Made by a program: the position numbers and the translations under genes
Shown: piece by piece, positions 16,224 through 25,412 of the stretch
Layout of the letters: the number at the start of each line of letters is the position of its first letter
Position numbering within the stretch: the stretch's first letter is position 1
Source: Fundicoccus sp052116145
Lineage (GTDB): Bacteria; Bacillota; Bacilli; Lactobacillales; Aerococcaceae
DNA: 64,000 bases
Reading direction: 5' to 3'
Assembly (NCBI RefSeq): GCF_052116145.1
Contig: NZ_JBQKLQ010000001.1
Location: forward strand, 744,001 to 808,000
The notes under the pieces: model-generated
What the model was told of the DNA's origin: nothing
Seen by the model: the letters and a program-made list of their open reading frames with translations, nothing else
Databases searched by the model: none

Positions 16224-18872
16224 ATGTGGTCAAAAAGCAAACCTTATTTATTAAATTTAGCCCTATCCAGTAGTATATTTATTGCCATCGCCCTAATTAT
16301 AGGCTTTATTCCTTTTGGTGAAGACACTATGTTAACGATTGATTTAGGGCAACAATATATCGATTTTTATAGTCTATTTCGTGACACAGTCTTTAATGAT
16401 ACAAGTCAATTGTTTTATAGTTTTGAAAAAGCAATTGGTGGTGAAATGATTGGGCTTTGGGCTTACTATTTACTCAGTCCCTTTAACATCATCTTCCTAT
16501 TTTTTGCTGAGGCTGATTTGGCCCTGGCAGTCACTTTAATTACTTATCTGAAATTGATGGCGGCTAGCACAACATTTATGTTCTTAGTCCGACGCAAGTA
16601 TCAACTAGAAACCATCCCAGCTATACTCTTTAGCCAAACATATGCTTTTATGAGTTATTCTATGGTTTACCTATTAAATATCATGTGGTTAGATGGTTTA
16701 GTTCTACTTCCTCTGATTGCCCTTGGTTTAGATCATATACTAAACAGAAAGAATAATAAGTTATACATCTTCAGTCTAGCTTTGTTGTTAATGGCTAATT
16801 ATTATATTGGCTATATGGTTTGTTTATTTTTAGCATTCTATTCTCTTTATTCAATTATCGAAAACCAACAAAAATTTAACCTTAAAGGACTAATGATTGA
16901 TTATTTTAGTTTTATCAAGCACTCCATTATTGCTGTACTAATCGCTGGTATCATTCTACTTCCGACTTTTTATTCATTAACACAAAATAAAGGCAGTTAC
17001 ATGAGTTTTGAGTTTAGCTGGGATACTGTGCATACACTCAAAGATGTTACTTCTAAATTTTTTATTGGTAGTTTTATTTTTGATGAAATGTCATCTGGTT
17101 CACCAAATCTTTACGCTGGCATGATTGTCTTACTACTAGTATTTCTTTATTGGTTTAATAGGAAAATTAAACTTTCAGAAAAAATAGTAAGCCTAGGGAT
17201 ATTCTCAATGTTTTTCGCATCCTTTCATTATGAAATCATTGATAAAATTTGGCATGGTGGCCAATTTCCAATTTGGTACCATTTTCGATTTTCATTTGTC
17301 GCTAGCTTCTTTTTAATTATGCTGGCCGTAAAAGCATTTAAAGCTCAGCCGAAATATTACCCTACTTATCACCTTGTACTGGCAACCTTAGTGATTGTTG
17401 CTTTCAGTATGTACTATTATGTTTACAATGAATATGATTTTCTGAATTCAATTAACATATTTGTTACACTTATTGTTTTCTTAGGCTTACTTATTGTCCT
17501 ACAACTAGACTTTTTAGATAATAACTTCCGTTATATCTTATTATTGGCTATTGTTACTGTTGAATTAACAGCTAACGCGAGTTTAATTCTATCTGATTTA
17601 AATTATGTCGCTGAGTCAAAATTTAAAGACTATGTCGCAACATTAGATGAAGCCGTCACTGACATCCGACAGGATCAATCTGATTTTTATCGTATTAATA
17701 AAACCTATCAACGCACTAAAGACGAAGCGATGTTTACTCATTACAACGGCTTAGATCATTTCGGATCGACGATTGAAGCTCATGTACCCGAATTATTCGG
17801 TTATCTAGGTTTACCAGATGGTAATGGTTTTGTCACTTATACTAATGGAACGTTATTTACTGATGACTTCTTTAATGTCCGTTATCATTTAGAACCAACT
17901 GAACAGTCGTCTGATCATACGCTCGAACATGAGTATGTTCTTTATCCGAGAGCAACAGATTTAGATAACCAAGCTTACTCAATCATACAAGAAGCAGACC
18001 GATACCTGATTCGAGAAAACGAGGAGCGCCTGGCTTTAGCAATCGAAGTTTCAGATGAAATCGCTGATGGCTCACATTCTTTCATTCAACACCAACCAAT
18101 TTATAATCAAGAACTGTTATTAGATTTAATTGATTTTCAAGGTTCTGGTGAACCTTACTTTACAGAACATGCAATGGATGAAGCGTCTTACCACAATATA
18201 GAAGTATCGAATGTCGGTGACGGTGATTACTATACATATAATAAGATAGTCACCGAATCGGATGATGAAGCCTATTTTGAAATAAATTTCGCAACAGAAA
18301 GCGAAAATCCTTACTATTTCACTCTGCCAAGTCAGTATGATGATGAAACTGTTGCTTTATCCTTGAATGGTCAACAGTATCGTTTTTATACTCCTTACCG
18401 TCGACGTCAAGTGACCAATGCCAGTTATCTGACTATTAGGCCTGACCAAATTTTTAAAGTTAAGATGCTAGAAGACAGCCTAAGCGCCAATTTAATCTCT
18501 TTATATGAGTTTGACCAAGCACGATTTGACGAGATGATAGCAACTAAGCAAGAGGGACAGTTTAAAATTTCACATTTCAAACAGAATTACATCGAAGGTC
18601 ATGTCACGATTCAACAAGATCAAGGTTACTTGTTATTCACCATTCCTTTTGATACACAATGGAAAATTACTATAGATGGACAAAGTGTTGAACCTGAAGC
18701 CGTTTTAAATGAGACACTTATGGCAATTCCGATCACATCTGGTAATCACGAGATCACCTTACATTATTTACCACGTTCTATATGGTTCGGAATTTCAGCC
18801 TCTCTGCTTGGTTTAGGCTTATTGGTAATTAATGACCGTTGGGTATCTGATTTTTCGAAGAAAAGAGTTTGA
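16224..18872 (+). CDS. YfhO family membrane protein (putative lipid-linked glycosyltransferase)
   Basis: 882 aa. About 12-13 TM helices in the first 440 residues, a large extracytoplasmic domain (about 450-850) and a last TM near the C-terminus (IWFGISASLLGLGLLVI). The N-terminal block FIPFGEDTMLTIDLGQQYIDF is typical of the YfhO family, whose members use undecaprenyl-linked sugars to decorate lipoteichoic or other surface polymers; the exact reaction here is inferred. AAAGGAG precedes the ATG by 11 nt. The stop codon overlaps the promoter of the following DUF1189 gene. Confidence 0.9.
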   Translation: MWSKSKPYLLNLALSSSIFIAIALIIGFIPFGEDTMLTIDLGQQYIDFYSLFRDTVFNDTSQLFYSFEKAIGGEMIGLWAYYLLSPFNIIFLFFAEADLALAVTLITYLKLMAASTTFMFLVRRKYQLETIPAILFSQTYAFMSYSMVYLLNIMWLDGLVLLPLIALGLDHILNRKNNKLYIFSLALLLMANYYIGYMVCLFLAFYSLYSIIENQQKFNLKGLMIDYFSFIKHSIIAVLIAGIILLPTFYSLTQNKGSYMSFEFSWDTVHTLKDVTSKFFIGSFIFDEMSSGSPNLYAGMIVLLLVFLYWFNRKIKLSEKIVSLGIFSMFFASFHYEIIDKIWHGGQFPIWYHFRFSFVASFFLIMLAVKAFKAQPKYYPTYHLVLATLVIVAFSMYYYVYNEYDFLNSINIFVTLIVFLGLLIVLQLDFLDNNFRYILLLAIVTVELTANASLILSDLNYVAESKFKDYVATLDEAVTDIRQDQSDFYRINKTYQRTKDEAMFTHYNGLDHFGSTIEAHVPELFGYLGLPDGNGFVTYTNGTLFTDDFFNVRYHLEPTEQSSDHTLEHEYVLYPRATDLDNQAYSIIQEADRYLIRENEERLALAIEVSDEIADGSHSFIQHQPIYNQELLLDLIDFQGSGEPYFTEHAMDEASYHNIEVSNVGDGDYYTYNKIVTESDDEAYFEINFATESENPYYFTLPSQYDDETVALSLNGQQYRFYTPYRRRQVTNASYLTIRPDQIFKVKMLEDSLSANLISLYEFDQARFDEMIATKQEGQFKISHFKQNYIEGHVTIQQDQGYLLFTIPFDTQWKITIDGQSVEPEAVLNETLMAIPITSGNHEITLHYLPRSIWFGISASLLGLGLLVINDRWVSDFSKKRV

Positions 18873-18897
18873 AATTTTACTCAAACTTCGCTATGAT
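18869..18897 (+). promoter_or_regulatory. Promoter for the DUF1189 gene
   Basis: TTGAAA (18869-18874), 17-nt spacer, TATGAT (18892-18897). The -35 overlaps the yfhO stop codon. Confidence 0.65.
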
Positions 18898-18943
18898 GGT
18901 TAAATTAGGTATGTACTAACATACAAAGTAAAGGAAGTTGAAA

Positions 18944-19807
18944 TTGAAATATACTCTTAAAATTCTTAAATTAGGCTTGAAAAATCCTCGTTTTTATATT
19001 GAGGCTTTTAATTTGAAGTGGCGTTATCTATTTATTATCAGTTTTATGGCTATGGTGGCTCTAGCTGCAAATATAGCCACTCAAGCTTTACCTTTTGTTA
19101 ATTCTGTTTCTAACGATGTGACTGCTTCAATAGAATATATTCCTGAATTTTATTTTGCCGAAGGTAATTTACAACTGGCTGAAGGCGAAAAACCTCTTTA
19201 CTATCAATCAAATACCTTCCAATTAATCGTTGATGATACGTTAAAGAGTCGAGGAATTCAGAACTTTATTCCAATTGCAAATGATAAAGTTGATTCAATC
19301 TCAACCAACACACTATTCAACTTATTGATTTTGCAAGATCAATCAATTGCAGTAATAATGGGGAATATGTATAGAATTCCTGAATCATCACAATTGTTCA
19401 GTAATCATACTGCATTAAATCGTCTATTGCTGTCGATTGACAGCCAGAAACCCATGATGTTAATCAGCATTTTCTTGACAGCTTTAGTCTTTGGCTTTTT
19501 CATCTACTGGTTACAAATGCTATTGATTGCTTCGGTAGCTGGCTGGTTTAATACTCGCTTAACGCAAGTGATTCCATATAAACTGCGACTCAAACTTAGT
19601 ATAATGGCATCTTTCATTCCATTAGTCTTATTACAAATAATGGATGCCTTTCTGCCTTTCTTTAGAGCAAATTATATTCTGTTACTGTTCATTACGCTCT
19701 ATATTATTTATTTAGCATTTAAGAACCATACTGAATTTGTTCAAGAGCTAATGAAAAAAATTAATAAAAATGAATTAGATAAAAGAGAAGAAGAATCCCA
19801 ACGTTAA
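18944..19807 (+). CDS. DUF1189 family integral membrane protein
   Basis: 287 aa by the chosen start. TM near residues 25-50, an extracytoplasmic region (about 55-170), then three to four C-terminal TM helices (about 175-265) and a charged tail. Matches the DUF1189 layout (about 260-290 aa); function unknown, sometimes found near sugar or wall genes. There is no ATG: two TTG codons, 18938 and 18944, follow AAAGGAAG. The second is chosen because its 6-nt spacing is better; the first would add two residues. The stop codon lies inside the terminator hairpin. Confidence 0.82.
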   Translation: MKYTLKILKLGLKNPRFYIEAFNLKWRYLFIISFMAMVALAANIATQALPFVNSVSNDVTASIEYIPEFYFAEGNLQLAEGEKPLYYQSNTFQLIVDDTLKSRGIQNFIPIANDKVDSISTNTLFNLLILQDQSIAVIMGNMYRIPESSQLFSNHTALNRLLLSIDSQKPMMLISIFLTALVFGFFIYWLQMLLIASVAGWFNTRLTQVIPYKLRLKLSIMASFIPLVLLQIMDAFLPFFRANYILLLFITLYIIYLAFKNHTEFVQELMKKINKNELDKREEESQR

Positions 19808-19828
19808 ACGTTAGGATTCTTCTTTTTG
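19787..19828 (+). terminator. Terminator overlapping the end of the DUF1189 gene
   Basis: GAAGAATCC / GGATTCTTC stem followed by TTTTT. The TAA stop of the gene is in the loop. It also lies just past the stop of convergent cshB. Confidence 0.9.
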
Positions 19829-19844
19829 TTGATTTCAATTATTA

Positions 19845-21197
19845 TTATTTTCGTTTGTTACTGCTTCTTTCAGTTCGTCTTTGTTGACGGCCTGTTTTTT
19901 TAGCTTCATTGCGTCGATGCTGTTTGATTTCATTGTCTAATTTACGTTTATAACCTGGTTTAACTTTACGTTTTTTGTTTCGCATAATCATCCCCTTAAC
20001 AACTGGATCATCTGAGTCTCGTTTTGAATCTTCACGTTCACGACGTGCATGACGGGATTTAACTTCTTTCAGTTCACCTTTAACAATTTCTACTGGTGTA
20101 AATTCAATGCCTTTTTTTTCTAATTCAGCAATTGAACGATCATCATCAGGTGTAACAAAAGTATAAGCAGTCCCTGCTAATTGGTTACGTCCTGTACGAC
20201 CTACACGATGCACGAAAAATTCCAATTCTTTAGGTACCTCAGTGTTAATTACCATTGAAATTCCAGGTATATCAATACCACGAGCTGCTAAATCAGATGC
20301 AACCACGTATTGATACTCTAAGTCTCTAATCTGGCGCATCAAACGTTTTCTTTCTCTAGGCTGAACACCACCATGAATCGTTGCAACTTTCATCCCTTGA
20401 TCTTTTAAGTATTCACTTACTTGATCAGCATATTGACGAGTGTTACAGAAAATTAAAGCTAAGTAAGGATGTCCCATTGTTAGAAGCTGGTGAACTAATT
20501 CTTCACGTTTACGTCCATGCGTATTAATTAAATAGTTATCAATTTTTTCTGCTAAGACTGTTTTAGGTTCAATTGTAATCACTTTTGGTGCGACCATATA
20601 TTTATTTAAGAATACTTCTAATTGTTGTGGAATAGTCGCTGAGAAGACCATCATTTGTAAGTTTTCTGGCATACGTGATGCGATTTCATCAACTGTTTGT
20701 AAAAAACCTAAGTCCATTGTCATATCAGCTTCATCAACAATAAATGTTTGAGCTGTTTGTACCCATAAAGCATTTTCTGACATTAAATCAAAAATACGCC
20801 CTGGTGTACCAATAACGATTTGTGGTTGTCCAACATTTTTAATACGATCCAATTGTTTCGTCTTATCAGTACCACCGATGTAATTTACAATTGAAATTTC
20901 TTCTTCTGAAAAATCTGCAATTTGTTTAGCAAAATCAAATAATTGAGTAGCTAACTCACGACTTGGTGCGGTAATAACAACTTGAACTTCCTTTTTACTT
21001 ATGTCTAGTTTGTTAAGTAGTGGGATTAAGAAACTATGCGTTTTCCCAGAACCAGTTTGCGATTGAACAATTAAATTGTCGCCTGCTAGAGCTGGCGGAA
21101 TCACTTCGTTTTGAACGGGTGTTAATGTCTCGAAACCTATCTCTGCAATGGCCTTTTGAATAAAAGGCTTTAATGTTAATTCTTTATATAATGTCAT
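19845..21197 (-). CDS. cshB: DEAD-box RNA helicase CshB-like
   Basis: ATP-dependent RNA helicase for RNA remodelling and cold growth; 450 aa. Q motif (ETLTPVQNEVIPP), Walker A SQTGSGKT, PSRELA, GTPGR, DEAD in VDEADMTMDLGF, SAT in FSATIP, ARGIDIPG, and HRVGRTGR. The phrase IVQSQTGSGKTHSFLIPLLNKLD is typical of the CshB (YqfR) branch rather than CshA. The C-terminal 70 residues are strongly basic (KKRKVKPGYKRK...) and probably bind RNA. AGGAGAAAAAC precedes the ATG. Confidence 0.94.
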   Translation of the reverse strand: MTLYKELTLKPFIQKAIAEIGFETLTPVQNEVIPPALAGDNLIVQSQTGSGKTHSFLIPLLNKLDISKKEVQVVITAPSRELATQLFDFAKQIADFSEEEISIVNYIGGTDKTKQLDRIKNVGQPQIVIGTPGRIFDLMSENALWVQTAQTFIVDEADMTMDLGFLQTVDEIASRMPENLQMMVFSATIPQQLEVFLNKYMVAPKVITIEPKTVLAEKIDNYLINTHGRKREELVHQLLTMGHPYLALIFCNTRQYADQVSEYLKDQGMKVATIHGGVQPRERKRLMRQIRDLEYQYVVASDLAARGIDIPGISMVINTEVPKELEFFVHRVGRTGRNQLAGTAYTFVTPDDDRSIAELEKKGIEFTPVEIVKGELKEVKSRHARREREDSKRDSDDPVVKGMIMRNKKRKVKPGYKRKLDNEIKQHRRNEAKKTGRQQRRTERSSNKRK

Positions 21198-21233
21198 GTT
21201 TTTCTCCTAAATTTCGGCATATAGTAACGTTAG

Positions 21234-21261
21234 CTATTCACGTAATTCAATGAGTGAATAG
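21234..21261. repeat. Inverted repeat upstream of cshB
   Basis: CTATTCAC ... GTGAATAG, 8-bp perfect arms with a 12-nt loop, in the 99-nt gap between the flavoprotein stop and the cshB start. There is no T-run, so it is more likely an operator or mRNA structure than a terminator. Confidence 0.4.
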
Positions 21262-21296
21262 GCACTGTTTATCCGTCACTCATGCAAAAGTTTCAT

Positions 21297-22619
21297 TTAC
21301 TTCAGCAATCTTTTCTCATAACTACGAAGAGCTGCAAGATAAATTATCGGCTGTGTTGAGGTAATTCTCGGGTAATATAAACGATCCTGGAAGGCCAATT
21401 CTTGGTCCGTTAAATCGTTAGCAATGGCAAGTGCCATCGTATCAGCCATTGAGAGAATATCTTGTTCCGAACGGATTTGTGCTCCTAGTATTCTACCTGT
21501 TTCGCGCTCAGTAATCAATTTTAATTTTACTGGTTCATGAATTGTAATAGAATAAGGCGCTTCAACATAGGTAGTTTCTATCTCATGTCTCTTGCTTGCT
21601 TCCACTTCTGTTTGTCCTACACTTGTTATGTATTGACTAAACACGCGAGAGCCTATCAAACGATAAGACTGTTGGTGCTTGATTCTTTGTTCAAATAAGT
21701 TAAATGCGGCGATTTGTCCCGAACGCACCGCATTATTAACTAAAGCAATAAAAGTAGCACCCTGATTGAAAGATGGCGTTTGAACTAAGTCGCCAATGGC
21801 AAAAATATTTTCATCTGTTGTTTCTAAATAGTCATTGACAAGAATCGTCCCATCTTCATTTATTGCGAGTTTGTCTGCGACCATTTGACTTTGAGGGCTT
21901 AAATTTACCCCTAAGATTACCGCATCAGGGTGAATCGTTTGCATGTCAGTTTGTATCTCTATTGGATTGCCACTTATATCAATCACTTTTTCTGAAAGAT
22001 GAATATCGACACCAACCATTTCAATCGCTTCTTGAATCGAATCAACGAAATCTTGGTCAAAATATCTTGACAATAAAGAAGTTCCAGCTTCAATCAAGGT
22101 CACTTGTTTGTTAGCATTCACTAAAGCTTCAGTTACTTCAATTCCTATTTGGCCACCACCAACCACAGCAATGTGTTGTGCTTTATCCAATAAAGCAAAG
22201 CCGTTAGCAGCATTTTGAAGTTCCTTTGTCGTGACTATTTGTGGATGTGTCCAATCTTTTAAGATATTTGATTGTTGACGAGACCCCATGGCTAAAACTA
22301 ATTTATCGTATTGAATGATATTTTCTTCTTGACGCACTTCATCATAATAGGTGATTTCTTGCTCTTTCGGATGAACAGCAGTCACTTCTGAATCAAGATG
22401 TAATTTTATGTTCGCTCGACGCACATCTTTTTCCGTCGCAAAATATGCTTGTGTGATATCTTCAATTTCCTCATTTAATGTTAAATTTAAACCACTCGGG
22501 ATAAAACCAATTGTGGATTGTTTTTCAAAAATATAAATATTCGCCTTTGGATGTAGTCTGCGAGTCTGCATCGCACAACTAATTCCTGCAAATGATCCTC
22601 CAATAATAACAATATTCAT
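21297..22619 (-). CDS. NADH oxidase/CoA-disulfide reductase family flavoprotein lacking the redox Cys
   Basis: 440 aa FAD/NAD(P)-dependent oxidoreductase. FAD motif IVIIGGSFAGISCAMQ at the N-terminus, NAD motif IAVVGGGQIGIEVTEAL near residue 150, FAD-ribityl motif NIFAIGDLVQTPS near 275, and a C-terminal dimerisation domain. In NADH oxidase and peroxidase the N-terminal redox Cys sits in FLSCG; here the same place reads FIPSGLNL, with Ser. A four-electron, water-forming oxidase is therefore not expected. The open frame begins 13 codons earlier, but GAGGAG precedes ATG 22619. Divergent from zwf. Confidence 0.87.
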   Translation of the reverse strand: MNIVIIGGSFAGISCAMQTRRLHPKANIYIFEKQSTIGFIPSGLNLTLNEEIEDITQAYFATEKDVRRANIKLHLDSEVTAVHPKEQEITYYDEVRQEENIIQYDKLVLAMGSRQQSNILKDWTHPQIVTTKELQNAANGFALLDKAQHIAVVGGGQIGIEVTEALVNANKQVTLIEAGTSLLSRYFDQDFVDSIQEAIEMVGVDIHLSEKVIDISGNPIEIQTDMQTIHPDAVILGVNLSPQSQMVADKLAINEDGTILVNDYLETTDENIFAIGDLVQTPSFNQGATFIALVNNAVRSGQIAAFNLFEQRIKHQQSYRLIGSRVFSQYITSVGQTEVEASKRHEIETTYVEAPYSITIHEPVKLKLITERETGRILGAQIRSEQDILSMADTMALAIANDLTDQELAFQDRLYYPRITSTQPIIYLAALRSYEKRLLK

Positions 22620-22797
22620 TTTTTTACTCCTCTGCCCTGTTTTAATAAAGCTTTTCATCTATCAGTATACAAGTTTTTTTCAAAGACAACAATTTGTTTC
22701 GTCTTTTCACAGTGATAAAACAATAGTTTATTGTCGTGTTCAGGGGATATGGATATAATTTTATTTGATAATTTTTTTCTCATTTAAATTTAATCAA

Positions 22798-22826
22798 TTG
22801 TTATCTGATTTCAAATCGTATATAAT
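22798..22826 (+). promoter_or_regulatory. Promoter for zwf
   Basis: TTGTTA (22798-22803), 17-nt spacer, TATAAT (22821-22826), 26 nt before the zwf ATG. Confidence 0.75.
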
Positions 22827-22852
22827 AAACGTTGTGAAAACGGAGGGATCCT

Positions 22853-24289
22853 ATGAATAGAAATAGTTTAATTATTACATTGTTTGGGGCATCAGGAGAC
22901 TTAGCAGCAAGAAAATTATATCCTGCTTTTTATCGTCTTTATAAGAACCAACAACTTTCAACGCACTTTGCTTTAATAGGTACAGCACGGCGTGAATGGT
23001 CAGATGACTATTTTCGAGAAAAAGTTTTGGAGAGTATTCAATCCGAAATTGAAGATCCAAAACATGCTGAAGAATTTGTCTCACATTTTTATTATCAAGC
23101 ACATGATGTCAATGATGCAGAACATTATGTAAAATTAAAACGTTTAGCTGATACTTTAGATAAAGAATACGACGCATGTGGTAATCGTATTTTCTATATT
23201 TCACTATCACCATCGCTCTTCCCTATCATTACGGGCCATTTAAAAAGCGAAAATTTACTCACAGACAACGGATATAACCGTCTAATCATTGAAAAACCAT
23301 TTGGAAATGACTTTGACTCTGCTCAAGAATTACAAGCACAATTAGAGAAAGCTTTTGATGAAGAGCAAATTTATCGTATTGACCACTATTTAGGTAAAGG
23401 TATTGTGCATTCGATTTACAACCTACGCTTCGATAACATGTTAATGAAATACGTTTGGAATAAAGATGCAATCGACAACATTCAAATTTCTTTATCAGAA
23501 GAAGTTGGAGTGGAAGATCGTGGCGAATATTACGAGAGTTTTGGTGTTGCTAAAGATATGATTCAAAATCATGCTTTACAATTACTAGCCTTAGTCGCTA
23601 TGGAAAAACCTTCAAGTAATAATCCAGAAGCAATTCGTCAAGAGAAAATAAAAGTACTTCAAAATCTACGTCATTTCACATCTGTTGAGGACGTGAGAGA
23701 AAATGTCGTCCGTGGGCAGTACGCAAGTAGTGAAGACAACCACTTAGTGGCATACCGCGATGAAAGTAGCGTAGCTAATGATTCAATAACAGCGACTTTT
23801 TTTGCTGCTAAAGTTGAAGTGAACCTTCCACAATGGGAAGGCGTGCCCTTCTATATTCGCTCAGGTAAAAGGATGGCAGAAAAGCACACTGAAATCAACA
23901 TTCTTTTTAAAGCAACTAGTCCAGACTTACCACCCAATCGCTTTAAAATTGAAATCGGACCAAATCCAGCTTATAGAATTTATATCAATCAAAAGCAAGT
24001 GGGTTATAATTTGGAGTCTGAGTTAGTGCCATTAAGTTATTATTATAATAAAGAACAGCTCAACGAAATGCCGGCAGATTATGAGCGTCTTATTTTTGAA
24101 TGTATTCAAGGCAACGTCAGCAACTTCACTCACTGGTTAGAAGTAGCGAATGCTTGGAAATATGTCGACAATATTATCGACTTGTGGGAACAATTCCCAG
24201 CACCTGATTTCCCGAATTATTTAGCTAATTCAATGGGACCTAAGGCATCTGATGAATTATTAAAACGAAACAACACTCACTGGGTATAG
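22853..24289 (+). CDS. zwf: Glucose-6-phosphate 1-dehydrogenase
   Basis: Oxidises glucose 6-phosphate to 6-phosphogluconolactone, first step of the oxidative pentose phosphate pathway. 478 aa. NADP-binding GASGDLAARKLYPAFY at the N-terminus, IEKPFG, and active-site RIDHYLGKG with the catalytic His region near residue 175; then the G6P-binding beta+alpha domain, with FYIRSGKRM near 335. GGAGGG precedes the ATG by 6 nt. It has its own promoter and terminator. Works with glcK and gnd, which are unlinked within this window. Confidence 0.97.
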   Translation: MNRNSLIITLFGASGDLAARKLYPAFYRLYKNQQLSTHFALIGTARREWSDDYFREKVLESIQSEIEDPKHAEEFVSHFYYQAHDVNDAEHYVKLKRLADTLDKEYDACGNRIFYISLSPSLFPIITGHLKSENLLTDNGYNRLIIEKPFGNDFDSAQELQAQLEKAFDEEQIYRIDHYLGKGIVHSIYNLRFDNMLMKYVWNKDAIDNIQISLSEEVGVEDRGEYYESFGVAKDMIQNHALQLLALVAMEKPSSNNPEAIRQEKIKVLQNLRHFTSVEDVRENVVRGQYASSEDNHLVAYRDESSVANDSITATFFAAKVEVNLPQWEGVPFYIRSGKRMAEKHTEINILFKATSPDLPPNRFKIEIGPNPAYRIYINQKQVGYNLESELVPLSYYYNKEQLNEMPADYERLIFECIQGNVSNFTHWLEVANAWKYVDNIIDLWEQFPAPDFPNYLANSMGPKASDELLKRNNTHWV

Positions 24290-24301
24290 TTTAAAGTCAT
24301 T

Positions 24302-24336
24302 CAGCACACTTCTAGTTAACAGGAAGTGTGCTTTTG
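24302..24336 (+). terminator. Terminator of zwf
   Basis: GCACACTTC / GAAGTGTGC stem followed by TTTTGTG. Confidence 0.85.
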
Positions 24337-24357
24337 TGTATAGCTCTAGACAAATAT

Positions 24358-24410
24358 AAAAAGCCCCCATACTAGAAGCAATGATATGCTTCTTCTATGG
24401 AAGGCAATTT
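24358..24410 (-). terminator. Terminator of the ytoI-nrnA operon
   Basis: CCATA-n-AGAAGCA / TGCTTCT-n-TATGG interrupted stem. On the minus strand it is followed by GGGGGCTTTTTATATT. Confidence 0.75.
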
Positions 24411-24421
24411 TTTCAGTTATA

Positions 24422-25399
24422 CTATTCGTTTTCATTACGATAGGACAAACTTACGACCTTTAATTCTTCAATAATTTCTTCAACTTCAGCAAGACTGTAA
24501 GCTTTTGCCCCACTGGCTTTGGGATGTCCACCACCGTAATGATTGGCAGCAATTTCGTTAATTGCTGGTCCTTTTGATCTAATCCGGCAACGATAGGTGT
24601 CGTTATTTCCTTCTTGTTCCACAAAAATAATCCAGGTTAGCACACCCTCTATTTGTCCAGGGAGTCCCACAGCACTATTAGTATCTTCCTCGGTAATCCC
24701 GAATGTGCTAAGATCTTCGCGACTGATCATAATATCCGCTACGCCTTCTTGGCTTATTCTTAATTTTTCTAACAAATAGCCCTGAAATTTCGCAACTTTG
24801 CTCGTCATGATCTGGAAACGATCGCTTATTTCGTATGCGTTAAAGTCAAAAGTCAATAATCGTGCAGCAGCATTGAACGTAATAGGTGTAGTTGAATTAA
24901 ATAGAAAACGACCTGTGTCACCAACAATTCCAGCGTATAAAACCCGTGCTGCTCGATCATTCATGGGTAATCGTTCACCTAAGTAATGGCTTAATTCAAC
25001 AATCATTTCGCTACAAGAACTTGCCTCTGTGTGAACAATTTGTAAGTCGCCAAAAAAGTCAACGGCTGGATGATGATCAATTTTTACTAACTTAGCCCCA
25101 AGATGGTATAATTTCCCATCAATTCTTGGAACATTTGCTGTATCAACGACAATAACTAAAGCATCTTCATAATCCTTTTCAGAAACTATTTCTGTTTCGG
25201 CTAGCCAACTTAATCCTTGTGATACTGTCCCGGCTGCTTTTACTGTTTTATCAGGAAATGATGCTTCTATTAAGTACTTTAAACCATACTGAGAGCCTAA
25301 GGCATCAGGATCAGGACGAACATGACGGTGAATAATAATAGAATTACTTTCTTTAATTAGTTCATAAAGTGTTTCAATTTGTTCTGGATGTAAATACAT
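24422..25399 (-). CDS. nrnA: Bifunctional oligoribonuclease / pAp phosphatase NrnA
   Basis: Degrades 2-5 nt RNA fragments to mononucleotides and dephosphorylates 3'-phosphoadenosine 5'-phosphate. 325 aa. DHH superfamily motifs: HRHVRPDPDALGSQ, VVDTANVPRID, KIDHHPAVD and the C-terminal DHHA1 signature GGGHPKASGAK, all metal ligands present. It starts 13 nt after the ytoI stop; the ytoI-nrnA order is the same as in Bacillus subtilis (ytoI-ytqI), which supports both calls. Confidence 0.95.
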   Translation of the reverse strand: MYLHPEQIETLYELIKESNSIIIHRHVRPDPDALGSQYGLKYLIEASFPDKTVKAAGTVSQGLSWLAETEIVSEKDYEDALVIVVDTANVPRIDGKLYHLGAKLVKIDHHPAVDFFGDLQIVHTEASSCSEMIVELSHYLGERLPMNDRAARVLYAGIVGDTGRFLFNSTTPITFNAAARLLTFDFNAYEISDRFQIMTSKVAKFQGYLLEKLRISQEGVADIMISREDLSTFGITEEDTNSAVGLPGQIEGVLTWIIFVEQEGNNDTYRCRIRSKGPAINEIAANHYGGGHPKASGAKAYSLAEVEEIIEELKVVSLSYRNENE

Positions 25400-25412
25400 A
25401 CTTGCCTACTTT

